Below, one piece after another: positions 8,196 to 16,327 of a stretch of 64,000 bases of DNA (the first letter of the stretch is position 1; the number at the start of each line of letters is the position of its first letter). A program made the position numbers and the translations under genes. The notes beneath the pieces were generated by a model. That model saw nothing but the letters and a program-made list of their open reading frames with translations, had not been told where the DNA came from and searched no databases. This DNA comes from Ramlibacter sp. Leaf400 (GTDB lineage: Bacteria > Pseudomonadota > Gammaproteobacteria > Burkholderiales > Burkholderiaceae_C): contig NZ_LMQL01000003.1 of NCBI RefSeq assembly GCF_001424545.1, positions 135,806 to 199,805 of the forward strand, in the 5' to 3' direction.

Positions 8196-9488
8196 TCAAC
8201 GCCGCCGCGGCTCCAGCGCCCACAGCAGCACGATGACCCCCATGATGGGCAGGTTCTTGCTGATCGGCCCGTAGGGATGGAGCCAGAACTCGGGCAGGAA
8301 AACCGTCACCAGCAGCGTGTAGCCCGCCACCACCGCCAGCTGCACCGGCCACACCCACCAGCGCCAGCGCGGCGGCGCCCACAGCGTCAGCATGCCCAGC
8401 GCCAGGTCCAGCAGGCCGGCCCCATACAGCGCCAGGGTGGCCCAGGCGCCGTGCAGGCCGACGTCCGCCAGCAGCTCGCGGCTCTCCTCCACCGGGTAGA
8501 GGCCGAACGAGACCAGCGCCGACCACAGCCACAGGAAAGCCAGCGACAGCCTCAGCAGCGGCAAGGTCCAGCCCAGGGCGGCGCCGGCGCGCAGGGCGGG
8601 CGCTAGCCGGGGCGGCACGAAGGCCGAGGGATCGCGCGGCCGGCGCGAGAGCAGCCGGGTGAAGTCTTCGGCCGGCGCCGCGTTGCCCGCCAGCAGCATG
8701 GCCGCGGTGTCGGCGTCCAGCGGGCTGCCCGGCACCTGCCCCGCGACCCGGGCCCCGGCGCGAAAGAGGGCCTGCGGCATCGGCAGCATCCACTGCTCGC
8801 GACCCAGTCCGAGCTGCTGGCGCAGGCCCGCCAGGTAGACCCGCAGCGTGATCGGCTGCGGGCCGACGAAGGCCAGCGTGGTCACGGTGGGCGGCGGGTC
8901 GTCCAGCAGCGCGACCACGCCGTCGACCACGTCCTCCAGGTGGACCGGCTGCACCGGCATCGCGCCGCCGTCCGGCAGCATCAGCAGCGGCGCCGTCGCC
9001 ATGCCGAGGAACAGCGCGCTGCTGGCCCCCTCGGGCGAGAACACCAGCGAAGGCTGCACGACCGCGCCGCGCAGCGGCAGCGCGCGCAGCACTTCGTCGG
9101 CCGCGCGCTTGCTCACGTGGTAGGCCGTGCTGGCGCGGGCGTCGGCGCCCAGTGCCGAGATCTGGACCACGCAGCGCACGCCTTCGGTGGCGCAGGCCAG
9201 GAAGAGCTCGGCGGGCGCCCGGTGGTGCAACGCGTCGAACGACTGGCCGGGCGATTCGCGCAGGATGCCCACGGCATTCACCACCGCGTCGATGCCCTCC
9301 AGGTGCGGCCGCCACCAGTCGGCGTCGGGCATGGCCGAGAGGTCGGCCTGCAGCGCGCGCGCCTGCGGGCCGAGCTGCAGCCGGGACGGATCGCGCACCG
9401 CGCAGACCACCTCGTGGCCCCGCTGGAGCAGCGCGTGGGCGATGGCACCGCCGATCAGGCCGGTGGCGCCGGTGAGGAGGATTCGCAT
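8196..9488 (-). CDS. SDR/NAD-dependent epimerase domain fused to a DoxX-like membrane domain
   Basis: 430-residue two-part protein. Residues 1 to about 290 form an atypical short-chain dehydrogenase domain: ILLTGATGLIGGAIAHAL is the nucleotide-binding loop, VVNAVGIL and VVQISALGA follow, and YHVSKRAADE supplies the Tyr-x-x-x-Lys pair. This resembles the NDUFA9/complex-I-associated epimerase group. Residues from about 305 hold four hydrophobic segments with the DoxX-like pattern (SLAFLWLWSALVSFGLYP, YGAGLLDLALGMLTLWAP, GYTLLVTVFLPEFWLHPYGPISKNLPI). The fusion is known in betaproteobacteria but uncharacterised; a membrane-anchored quinone- or sugar-linked reductase is plausible. It heads the DUF2269-reductase operon. 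Confidence 0.82.
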   Translation of the reverse strand: MRILLTGATGLIGGAIAHALLQRGHEVVCAVRDPSRLQLGPQARALQADLSAMPDADWWRPHLEGIDAVVNAVGILRESPGQSFDALHHRAPAELFLACATEGVRCVVQISALGADARASTAYHVSKRAADEVLRALPLRGAVVQPSLVFSPEGASSALFLGMATAPLLMLPDGGAMPVQPVHLEDVVDGVVALLDDPPPTVTTLAFVGPQPITLRVYLAGLRQQLGLGREQWMLPMPQALFRAGARVAGQVPGSPLDADTAAMLLAGNAAPAEDFTRLLSRRPRDPSAFVPPRLAPALRAGAALGWTLPLLRLSLAFLWLWSALVSFGLYPVEESRELLADVGLHGAWATLALYGAGLLDLALGMLTLWAPPRWRWWVWPVQLAVVAGYTLLVTVFLPEFWLHPYGPISKNLPIMGVIVLLWALEPRRR

Positions 9489-9578
9489 CGCCCGGGATGA
9501 TGGGGCAACGCGGCACGGCTGTGGGGCGCAAGCGGTTGCATGGGCGCGGTGTGCTGCCTGCGGTCGCGCTGGCGCCGG

Positions 9579-9986
9579 TCAGTGGGCGCCGGCCGGGCTG
9601 TCGTGCCGCGACGACCGCTGGCTGCCGAGCCAGGCCAGCAGGAGCGCCAGCGCGCCGCCCATCAGCGACAACGCCAGCGCCGGGCCGGGCACCCGCGCCT
9701 CGGGCTCGCGCAGCAGCCAGCTGGCGGCGAACAGCAGCAGCACCAGCGCATGGCCCAGCCCCAGGCGCGCGGCCAGGCGACGCGCTCGCGTGCCGGGGCG
9801 CACGTGGCGCCACGCCAGCCACCCGAGCGGCGCGACCAGCAGCCCCCCGGCCAGGCCGGCGGCGAGCATCCAGTAGGCCGCGACATTGAAGGCGCCCGTG
9901 CCGGTGGCCAGGTCGACCAGGTCGAGAAGGGCCGAAGTGCCCAGCAGTCCCAGGGGAAGGAAGGCCGGATGGGGGGCCGCGCTCAT
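9579..9986 (-). CDS. Small four-helix membrane protein, DUF2231-like
   Basis: 135-residue inner-membrane protein. The opening PHPAFLPLGLLGTSALLDLVDLATG, a second helix AAYWMLAAGLAGGLLVAPLGWLAW and a third GHALVLLLFAASWLL, followed by ALSLMGGALALLLAWLG, match the DUF2231 pattern (HP..., then D-rich helix ends). The function of the family is unknown. ATG 9986 gives MSAAPHPAF; the upstream in-frame extension has no family signal. It is 90 bases from the start of the divergent side of the SDR-DoxX gene on the same strand and may be transcribed ahead of it. Confidence 0.6.
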   Translation of the reverse strand: MSAAPHPAFLPLGLLGTSALLDLVDLATGTGAFNVAAYWMLAAGLAGGLLVAPLGWLAWRHVRPGTRARRLAARLGLGHALVLLLFAASWLLREPEARVPGPALALSLMGGALALLLAWLGSQRSSRHDSPAGAH

Positions 9987-10134
9987 GGGCTTGCTCCGTG
10001 TGGTGGCCTGCGCGAGGCGGCAAGCCGCATGCCCACGTACCGCCACTTTCCTGCGCTCCTCGACGGGTGTTGCCTACAAAAGAGGCACGGCGCCGGCGCT
10101 ACGTTGGAAGCCTCCAGAAACTCGGGAGACCGAA

Positions 10135-10314
10135 ATGGCTGACGACAAGAGCAAGTCCAGCGGACAGGACCGCGAGCGCATCAACGTGAACCAGGACTAC
10201 GAGCTGCGCGACTGGGCCAAGAGCATGAACACCACGCCCGAGCGCGTGAAGGAAGCCGTGCAGGCCGTGGGCGACCGTGCGGAGAAGGTGCGCGAGTACC
10301 TGAAGAACAAGTAG
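10135..10314 (+). CDS. DUF3606 domain protein
   Basis: 59-residue hydrophilic protein matching the DUF3606 family: a charged N-terminus (MADDKSKSSGQDRERINVNQ), then YELRDWAKSMNTTPERVKEAVQAVGD, which reads as a short helix-turn-helix-like bundle, and a basic tail YLKNK. Members are small, widespread in proteobacteria and of unknown function. GGGAGACCGAA precedes ATG 10135 as a ribosome binding site. It converges with the acyl-CoA ligase gene; AGCGGCG/CGCCGCT at 10313-10330 forms a short hairpin shared by the two gene ends, without a T-tract. Confidence 0.8.
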   Translation: MADDKSKSSGQDRERINVNQDYELRDWAKSMNTTPERVKEAVQAVGDRAEKVREYLKNK

Positions 10315-10328
10315 CGGCGCCCGCGCCG

Positions 10329-12029
10329 CTAGCCGCGCCCCTCCGCCTCCTGCAGCGTGCGCCACATCACCTTGCCGCTGCCGCTGCGGGGCAGCGCGTC
10401 GGCGAACTGCACGATGCGCGGCACCTTGTAGACGGCCATGTTGGCGCGGCACCAGTCGATGATGTCCTGCTCGCTGACCTGTCCTTTGTGCGAGGCGCGC
10501 AGCACGACCACGGCCTTGACCGTCTCGCCGCGGTACTCGTCGCGCGCCGAGATCACGCAGGCCTCCTGGATGGCCGGGTGGCGGAACATCAGCGCCTCCA
10601 CCTCGGCCGGCCACACCTTGAAGCCGCTGGCGTTGATCATCCGCTTGAGCCGGTCGGTGAGGAAGAAGTAGCCCTCCTCGTCCATGCGCCCCAGGTCGCC
10701 GGAGCGGAAGAACCGCTTGCCGTCGATCTCGATGAAGGCCGCGGCCGTGGCGTCGGGCCGCTTCCAGTAGCCGTTGAACACCATGGGCCCATGGATGACG
10801 ATCTCGCCCTGCTCCCCGGGCGGCAGCTCGCGCAGCGTCTCCGGATCGATCACGCGCGAATCGCAGCTCATGAACGGAATGCCCAGGCACTGCTGCTTGG
10901 GCGCGTCGTGCGGGTTGGTGTGCGAAGGCGCCGCCGTCTCGGTGAGGCCGTAGCCCTCGACGTACTGCAGGTTGAACAGCTCCAGCAGCCGCTGCGCCAC
11001 CGCCTGCGGCATCGCCGCGCCGCCGCCGCCGATGTAGACCAGGCTGGACAGGTCGTACTGCTCGAAATTCGGGCTGCCCAGCAGGTCGATCACCATGGTG
11101 GGGATGTTGGTCCAGGTGGTGACCTTCCAGCCGGAGATCAGGCGTCCGGCCAGCTCGCGGTCCCAGCGCGGCATCACGACGAGCGTGGCGCCGACATAGA
11201 TGGACGAATGCATCACGCTCACCATGCCGGTGATGTGGAACATCGGCACCACCAGCAGCGTGACGTTCTCGGCCGTGGCATTGGCCCAGGCCGCGCTGGC
11301 TGCCGCGTTGTGCATCAGGCTGCGGTGCGGGTGCATGCAGCCCTTGGGCAGGCCGGTGGTGCCGCTGGTGTAGGGCAGCACGGCCAGGTCGTCCGGGCCC
11401 ACCTCCATCGGCGGCAGCGGCAGCGCGTTGTCCAGCGCCTCGTGCCAGTCCATCACGCTGCCGCCGGCCAGCTGCGGCAGCGGGTGGCGCGCGAGCAGCC
11501 AGTCGCGCCAGGCGGCCTGCGGCGCGTTGGCGGCATCGAAGGCATCGGTGTACTGGGTGACGACCAGGTGCCGCAGGCGCTGCCCGGGCGGCAGCTGCGC
11601 GTCGGCCTGCGCCATGTCGGCGGCGACGTCGCCGGCCACGATCGCCACCTTCGCGTCGGGATCGACGATGTAGTGCCGCAGCTCCTCGGCCCGGTTCATC
11701 GGGTTGACCGGCACCACCACCGCGTTGGCGCGCAGGATGGCGAAGTGGGCCACGATCAGCTGCGGGCAGTTCTGCATGTCCAGCACCACGCGGTCGCCCT
11801 TGCGCACGCCCATCGCGTGCAGCCGCGCCGCCAGTCGCTCGGCCATCGCCACCAGCTCGGGATAACGCAGGACGCGGTCGAAGAACACCACGGCCGGCTT
11901 GGCCGGATAGCGGCGGGCGCTGATGGCCAGGTTGTCCCAGAGCGAGGTCTGCGGCGGCGTGAGCGAATACGGCAGTCGGCGCGGCCACACCTTGTGGTGC
12001 GGGCGCTGCGTTTGGTGCGAAGCGGGCAT
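10329..12029 (-). CDS. AMP-dependent fatty-acid CoA ligase
   Basis: 566-residue acyl-activating enzyme that couples a carboxylic acid to CoA through an acyl-adenylate. The AMP-binding loop LPYTSGTTGLPKGCMHPH is at about residues 198-216, the A5 region YVEGYGLTET at about 345, and the hinge and A8 region FRSGDLGRMDEEGYFFLTDRLKRMI at about 455-480. KVWPAEVE and the C-terminal Lys in SGSGKVMWRTL follow. The long-chain branch is suggested by overall similarity (WKRPDATAAAF, GEIVIHGPMVFNGYW), but the chain length preferred cannot be told from sequence. ATG 12029 gives MPASHQTQRP; the next upstream start would run into the divergent promoter region. Confidence 0.85.
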   Translation of the reverse strand: MPASHQTQRPHHKVWPRRLPYSLTPPQTSLWDNLAISARRYPAKPAVVFFDRVLRYPELVAMAERLAARLHAMGVRKGDRVVLDMQNCPQLIVAHFAILRANAVVVPVNPMNRAEELRHYIVDPDAKVAIVAGDVAADMAQADAQLPPGQRLRHLVVTQYTDAFDAANAPQAAWRDWLLARHPLPQLAGGSVMDWHEALDNALPLPPMEVGPDDLAVLPYTSGTTGLPKGCMHPHRSLMHNAAASAAWANATAENVTLLVVPMFHITGMVSVMHSSIYVGATLVVMPRWDRELAGRLISGWKVTTWTNIPTMVIDLLGSPNFEQYDLSSLVYIGGGGAAMPQAVAQRLLELFNLQYVEGYGLTETAAPSHTNPHDAPKQQCLGIPFMSCDSRVIDPETLRELPPGEQGEIVIHGPMVFNGYWKRPDATAAAFIEIDGKRFFRSGDLGRMDEEGYFFLTDRLKRMINASGFKVWPAEVEALMFRHPAIQEACVISARDEYRGETVKAVVVLRASHKGQVSEQDIIDWCRANMAVYKVPRIVQFADALPRSGSGKVMWRTLQEAEGRG

Positions 12030-12150
12030 GGCGGACAGACTACGTCGCGCGCCACGCCCGGGCATCGGGGCAAGCCCCGAGCGCGTCGCCTGCGGGACGG
12101 CGGCTGCGCGGTCCTATGATCGGCCGCACCTCCTCCTTGGGATCCCCACG

Positions 12151-13116
12151 ATGCGCAAGCCCTTCCGCCTCGCCGCCCTGCTGCTGGCCGCCGCCGCCAG
12201 CTTCACCGCGCACGCCGCCTTCCCCGAGAAGCCGATCCGCGTGGTGATCGGCTTCCCCGCCGGCGGTCCGCTCGACCAGCATGCGCGGCTGCTGAGCGAG
12301 CGCCTGCAGGCGGTGCTGGGCCAGCCCGTGATCATCGACTACAAGGCCGGGGCCGGCGGCACGGTGGGCGCGCAGGAGCTGATGAAGGCGCCCGCCGACG
12401 GCTACACGCTGATGCTGGCCAACACCGGCGTGATGGTGATCAACCCCGCGCTTTACACGAAGCTGCCCTACCAGACCACGCGCGACTTCACGCCGATCGC
12501 GCGCACGGCCATGCAGCCGCTCGCGCTGCTGGTCAATCCCAAGCTCCCGGTCAACTCGCTCAAGGAGTTCATGGACTACACGCGGGCCCGGCCCGGCCAG
12601 GTGAACTACGGCTCGGCCGGCAACGGCGGCATCAGCCACCTGGTGCCCGAGATGTTCAAGAGCGCCACCGGCCTCTTCATGGTCCACATCCCCTACCGCG
12701 GCAGCGCGCCGGCCTTCACCGACCTGATGGCCGGCCAGGTGCAGTTCATGGCCGAGTCCATCCCGCAGGCGGCGGCGTACCACAAGCAGGGCAAGGTGAA
12801 GGCGCTGGCCGTCACCAGCCGCGAACGCAATCCCGCCCTGCCCGAGATCCCGACCGTCATGGAGTCCGGGCTGAAGGACTTCGAGGTGGTGGGCTTCTAC
12901 GGCTTCCTGGCGCCGGCCGGACTGCCCGCCGACGTGAAGGCCAAGCTGAGCGACGCCTTCCGGCAGGTGATGGCCAATCCGGAGATCCGCAACCGCATGG
13001 TGGCGCAGGGCGCGGACCCGGCTTTCCTGGGCGCGGACGACTTCGCGAAGTACCTGGCCGCGGAGATGCCGCGCTGGGCCGAGGCGGTGAAGAAGTCCGG
13101 TGCCCGGATGGACTGA
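12151..13116 (+). CDS. Bug/TctC family tripartite tricarboxylate transporter solute-binding protein
   Basis: 321-residue periplasmic receptor with a clear Sec signal peptide (MRKPFRLAALLLAAAASFTAHAA). The Bug family signature is present: FPEKPIRVVIGFPAGGPLDQHARLL (about 24-48), KAGAGGTVG, PADGYTLMLANTG (about 85-98), DFTPIART and HIPYRGSAPAFTDLMAGQV (about 180-200). These proteins bind small carboxylates or related organics; many in Burkholderiales are orphans without TctA/TctB genes nearby, as here. TATGAT at 12116 looks like a -10 box in the shared upstream gap. The gene runs 10 bases from the glycerophosphodiesterase gene, so co-transcription is likely. Confidence 0.9.
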   Translation: MRKPFRLAALLLAAAASFTAHAAFPEKPIRVVIGFPAGGPLDQHARLLSERLQAVLGQPVIIDYKAGAGGTVGAQELMKAPADGYTLMLANTGVMVINPALYTKLPYQTTRDFTPIARTAMQPLALLVNPKLPVNSLKEFMDYTRARPGQVNYGSAGNGGISHLVPEMFKSATGLFMVHIPYRGSAPAFTDLMAGQVQFMAESIPQAAAYHKQGKVKALAVTSRERNPALPEIPTVMESGLKDFEVVGFYGFLAPAGLPADVKAKLSDAFRQVMANPEIRNRMVAQGADPAFLGADDFAKYLAAEMPRWAEAVKKSGARMD

Positions 13117-13126
13117 GGACCGCCCC

Positions 13127-14095
13127 ATGCGAATCCGACACCTGCTGGGGGCCCTGCTCGCCGTCGCCTACGTCCTGCCCTTCGCCGCCCTCGCCTTCGA
13201 CCTGCAGGGCCATCGCGGCGCGCGCGGCCTGCTCCCGGAGAACACGCTGCCGGCCTTCGAGCGCGCCCTGCGCATCGGCGTGACCACGCTGGAGATGGAC
13301 GCCGCGATCACCGCCGACGGCGTGGTGGTGGTCTCGCACGACCCGGTGCTCAACCCCGACCTGGTGCGCGGCCCCGACGGCCAGTGGGTCACGCAGCCGC
13401 TGGTGATCCGCCAGCTGACCCACGCGCAGCTGCAGGCCTACGACGTCGGCCGCATCCGCCCGGGCAGCAACTACGCGCGCACCTTCGCGCAGCAGCAACC
13501 GCTCGACGGCACGCGCATGCCGACGCTGGCCTCGGTGTTCGAACTGGTGAAGAAGCTGGGCGCCGACAAGGTGCAGTTCGACATCGAGACCAAGATGGAC
13601 CTGCGCAACCCGGACAACACGCTGCCGCCGCAGCCCTTCGTGGAAGCGCTGCTGAAGGTGATCCGCGAGGCCGGCGTGGAGGACCGCGTGATGGTCCAGA
13701 GCTTCGACTGGCGCACGCTGCAGGTTCTGCGCACGGCGGCCCCCAAGATGCGGACGGTCTACCTGACGACACAGACCCAGCGGGGCAGCAACCTCGATTC
13801 GCCGGTCGCCACCGCCGGCTTCACGCTGGCCGAGCACGGCAGCGTGCCCGGCATGGTCAAGGCCGCCGGCGGCCACGTGTGGTCGCCCAACTTCCCGGCG
13901 CTCACGGCCGAAGGCGTGAAGCTGGGGCAGTCGCTGGGCCTGAAGGTGATCCCCTGGACGGTGAACGAGGAAGCCGACATCGAGCGCATGCTCGCGCTGG
14001 GCGTGGACGGCATCATCTCCGACTACCCCGACCGCGTGCGCGCCGTGATGCAGCGGCGCGGGATGCCGTTGCCGCCGCCACTGGACGTCAAGTGA
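13127..14095 (+). CDS. Glycerophosphodiester phosphodiesterase family protein
   Basis: 322-residue exported phosphodiesterase that would hydrolyse deacylated phospholipids to glycerol-3-phosphate and an alcohol. A signal peptide covers residues 1 to about 24. The catalytic GDPD pattern is intact: LQGHRGARGLLPENTLPAFERAL with the His-Arg and Glu-Asn, TTLEMDAAITADGVVVVSHDP with Glu/Asp metal ligands and the second His, and later VQFDIETKMD, VMVQSFDWRTL and IPWTVNEEADIERMLALGVDGIISDYPD. ATG 13127 begins MRIRHLLGALL after an ACTGAGGACCGCCCC spacer. The tail overlaps the convergent thioesterase gene by eight bases. Confidence 0.9.
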   Translation: MRIRHLLGALLAVAYVLPFAALAFDLQGHRGARGLLPENTLPAFERALRIGVTTLEMDAAITADGVVVVSHDPVLNPDLVRGPDGQWVTQPLVIRQLTHAQLQAYDVGRIRPGSNYARTFAQQQPLDGTRMPTLASVFELVKKLGADKVQFDIETKMDLRNPDNTLPPQPFVEALLKVIREAGVEDRVMVQSFDWRTLQVLRTAAPKMRTVYLTTQTQRGSNLDSPVATAGFTLAEHGSVPGMVKAAGGHVWSPNFPALTAEGVKLGQSLGLKVIPWTVNEEADIERMLALGVDGIISDYPDRVRAVMQRRGMPLPPPLDVK

Positions 14096-14507
14096 GGTGC
14101 TTGCGGAACCAGTCCGGAAGGGGCACCGACTTCTGCGCCGGAAAGTCCACCCAGACGGTGGTGGCGCCGCCCGACGCGTAGACCACGCCGCGGTCGTCGG
14201 TGCGCTCGATGGTGGCCCAGGTCTCGAAGGAACTGCGGCCCGGGTCGCTGGCGTACATCTTCAGGTGGATGTCGCCGGGAAATTCCAGCTGCTTGTGGAA
14301 GTTGCAGAAGGCGTTGACCACCAGCGGCCCGGTGCCGCGCGGGTCGGGCACGCAGTCGAGCGAGCGGAACCAGTCGATGCGCAGCGTCTCCAGGTAGCGG
14401 AAGTAGACCGTGTTGTTGACGTGGCCCATCGCGTCCATGTCGCCCCAGCGCAGGGGCATGTCCATCTCGTAGACGAGCTTCTTGTCCTTGGGCAGTTCCA
14501 GTTTCAT
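14088..14507 (-). CDS. Hot-dog fold acyl-CoA thioesterase (4HBT family)
   Basis: 139-residue thioesterase of the 4-hydroxybenzoyl-CoA/YbgC type. Residues 15-35 carry MPLRWGDMDAMGHVNNTVYFRYLE, the family motif with the catalytic Asp and the HVNN turn; VNAFCNFHKQLEFPGD and ERTDDRGVVYASGGATTVWVDF complete the hot-dog sheet. The start ATG 14507 overlaps the stop of the EamA gene as ATGA, so the two are translationally coupled. The order SDR, EamA transporter, thioesterase suggests handling of an acyl-CoA or hydroxy-acid compound, but the substrate is not identifiable. Confidence 0.87.
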   Translation of the reverse strand: MKLELPKDKKLVYEMDMPLRWGDMDAMGHVNNTVYFRYLETLRIDWFRSLDCVPDPRGTGPLVVNAFCNFHKQLEFPGDIHLKMYASDPGRSSFETWATIERTDDRGVVYASGGATTVWVDFPAQKSVPLPDWFRKHLT

Positions 14508-15412
14508 CGGTGCGCCTTGATCGAGGCCAGGATGCCCAGCGTGAACAGCACGCAGGCAGTGAGCTGGGCGGGGCTCGGCCACTGCCCGTCCCAGGCGAAA
14601 GAATAGAGCAGCGCGAACAGCGTCTCGCTCACGATGAGCTGGCCGCACAGGCTGGCCGACAGGCGCCGGCTGGCGATGTTCCAGAGGATGGTGGCCAGCC
14701 AGGCCGAGCCGAAGCCCGTGGCCACGGCCAGCGCGAGGAACATGCCGCGGTCGGGCTGCGCCAGCAGGGTTGGCGCGGGCGATCCGGCCACCGCCCACAG
14801 CGCCAGCGCGCCCAGGCCGGTCGCCACGCCCAGCCAGTTGGCCCATTCGGTGGCCTGCACCTGCGGATGCTTCTTGAGCCAGGCCGAGTTGACCAGCGCG
14901 AAGGCGGTCCAGCAGACCAGCGACGCCACGGCGTAGACGACGCCGCGGGCGAAGTCGCTCGACGCGCCGGCGGCGCCCGCGCCATGGGGCGTGCCCACCA
15001 TCAGGGCCAGGCCCGCCGCAGTGAGCGCCAGCCCGGGCAGCAGCGCGCCCCACTTCAGGTGGCCGGGCTTGCCCAGCAGCATCACCCAGATCGGGATGGT
15101 GCCGATCACCAGCGTGGGCACTTCGGTGCCGGCGTCGCGGATCGCCAGCACCAGCAGCAGGTAGTAGCCGGTGAAGCCCAGCAGGCTCATGCCCGCCGCG
15201 GCCAGGGCCTGCGGGACGGTGGGGAGCGCGCGGCGGCGCAGGCTCCAGAGCATGAGCAGGGCCGCCACCGCGCCGTAGGCCAGGAAGCGGCCGGCCGTGA
15301 GGTCCACCGCCGAGTAGCCGTGCACCATGCGCGGCGCGACGAACACCAGGCCCCAGAGCGCACCCGCGCCCAGGCCGGCGGCGACGCCGGCCAGCGTGCG
15401 CCCGCCGCTCAA
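14504..15412 (-). CDS. EamA/DMT family transporter
   Basis: 302-residue inner-membrane protein with ten hydrophobic segments in two EamA repeats (for example GLGAGALWGLVFVAPRM, AAGMSLLGFTGYYLLLVLAI and ALAVATGFGSAWLATILWNIASRRL). EamA proteins generally export metabolites. There is no suitable ATG near the N-terminus; the frame opens at TTG 15412, which shares bases with the stop codon of the upstream SDR gene, so a coupled TTG start is the best reading. A later ATG (MVHGYSAVD) would remove the first helix and is less likely. Confidence 0.8.
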   Translation of the reverse strand: MSGGRTLAGVAAGLGAGALWGLVFVAPRMVHGYSAVDLTAGRFLAYGAVAALLMLWSLRRRALPTVPQALAAAGMSLLGFTGYYLLLVLAIRDAGTEVPTLVIGTIPIWVMLLGKPGHLKWGALLPGLALTAAGLALMVGTPHGAGAAGASSDFARGVVYAVASLVCWTAFALVNSAWLKKHPQVQATEWANWLGVATGLGALALWAVAGSPAPTLLAQPDRGMFLALAVATGFGSAWLATILWNIASRRLSASLCGQLIVSETLFALLYSFAWDGQWPSPAQLTACVLFTLGILASIKAHR

Positions 15413-16191
15413 ATGCCGAAGCCGTCGTCGGCGGCGATCACCGCGCCATTGATGAAGTGGCTCTGGCTGCTGGCCAGCAGGACGACCAGCGCGTCCAGGT
15501 CCTCGGGGCTGCCCACGCGCTTGCGCGGCAGCATGTTGATCAGCTTCTGGCCCTGCTCGGTGGACCAGTGGTGGTGGTTGATCTCGGTGTCGATGTAGCC
15601 CGGGCAGACGGCATTGACGTTGATTTCGAAGCGGCCCCACTCCAGGGCCAGCGCCTTGGTCATCTGGATCACCGCGGCCTTGCTCATGGCGTAGACGCCG
15701 ATCTGCGGCAGCACGCGCAGCCCCGCCATCGACGCGATGTTGATGATGCGCCCGCCGGTGAAGGTTCCCGGTGCCGCGCCCTTGGCGCGCGCCAGCATGC
15801 GCTTGCCCACCTCCTGCGCCACGAAGAAGGAGCCCTTGACGTTGGTGTCGAAGATGAAGTCGAACTCCTCCTCGCCCACCTCCTGGATGCGCTGGGTGGT
15901 GCTCACGCCCGAGTTGTTGACCAGGATGTCGATGGAGCCCACCTCGGTCTCGGCATGCGCGACCGCGGCCTTGATGCTGGAAAGGTCGGTGACGTCCAGC
16001 GCGACCACGTGGGCATCGCCGCCCTCGCCCTCGATCTGCGCGCGCAGGTCCTTGAGCTTCTCGATGCGGCGCGCGGCCAGCACCACGGCCGCGCCAGCGC
16101 GCGACAGCGTGCGTGCGAACTGGGCGCCCAGGCCGCTGGAAGCACCGGTCACGAAGGCGACGCGGCCGGAAAGGTCGATGCTGTAGCTCAC
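15409..16191 (-). CDS. SDR family oxidoreductase
   Basis: 260-residue classical short-chain dehydrogenase/reductase. TGASSGLGAQFAR (about residues 13-25) is the cofactor loop, ALDVTD and NNSGVSTTQ follow, then IINIASMAGL with the catalytic Ser region and YAMSKAAVIQMTKALALEWG with the Tyr-x-x-x-Lys. The Arg-Arg after the second strand (LAARRIEKL) favours NADP(H). GTG 16191 is taken as the start because CAGGAG lies eight bases before it and VSYSIDLSGRVAFVTG fits family length; an upstream ATG would add a basic, unrelated extension. It is the first gene of the overlapping SDR-EamA-thioesterase operon. Confidence 0.88.
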   Translation of the reverse strand: MSYSIDLSGRVAFVTGASSGLGAQFARTLSRAGAAVVLAARRIEKLKDLRAQIEGEGGDAHVVALDVTDLSSIKAAVAHAETEVGSIDILVNNSGVSTTQRIQEVGEEEFDFIFDTNVKGSFFVAQEVGKRMLARAKGAAPGTFTGGRIINIASMAGLRVLPQIGVYAMSKAAVIQMTKALALEWGRFEINVNAVCPGYIDTEINHHHWSTEQGQKLINMLPRKRVGSPEDLDALVVLLASSQSHFINGAVIAADDGFGI

Positions 16192-16327
16192 GAGGAATCT
16201 CCTGCAGGCAAACATGGAAGGCCGGACGCGACGGCCCCGCTGCCGCAGAGGCGCGCAATAGAATTGCTGTCCCGCCGAACGCCGGCCGAAGGCCGCGCGC
16301 ACGCCCGAAGTTTATCGAGCACTGACC

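Noticed and set aside
10313-10330. Hairpin between the convergent DUF3606 and acyl-CoA ligase genes as a terminator
   Set aside because: The stem is short and has no T-tract, so it is only mentioned with the gene.
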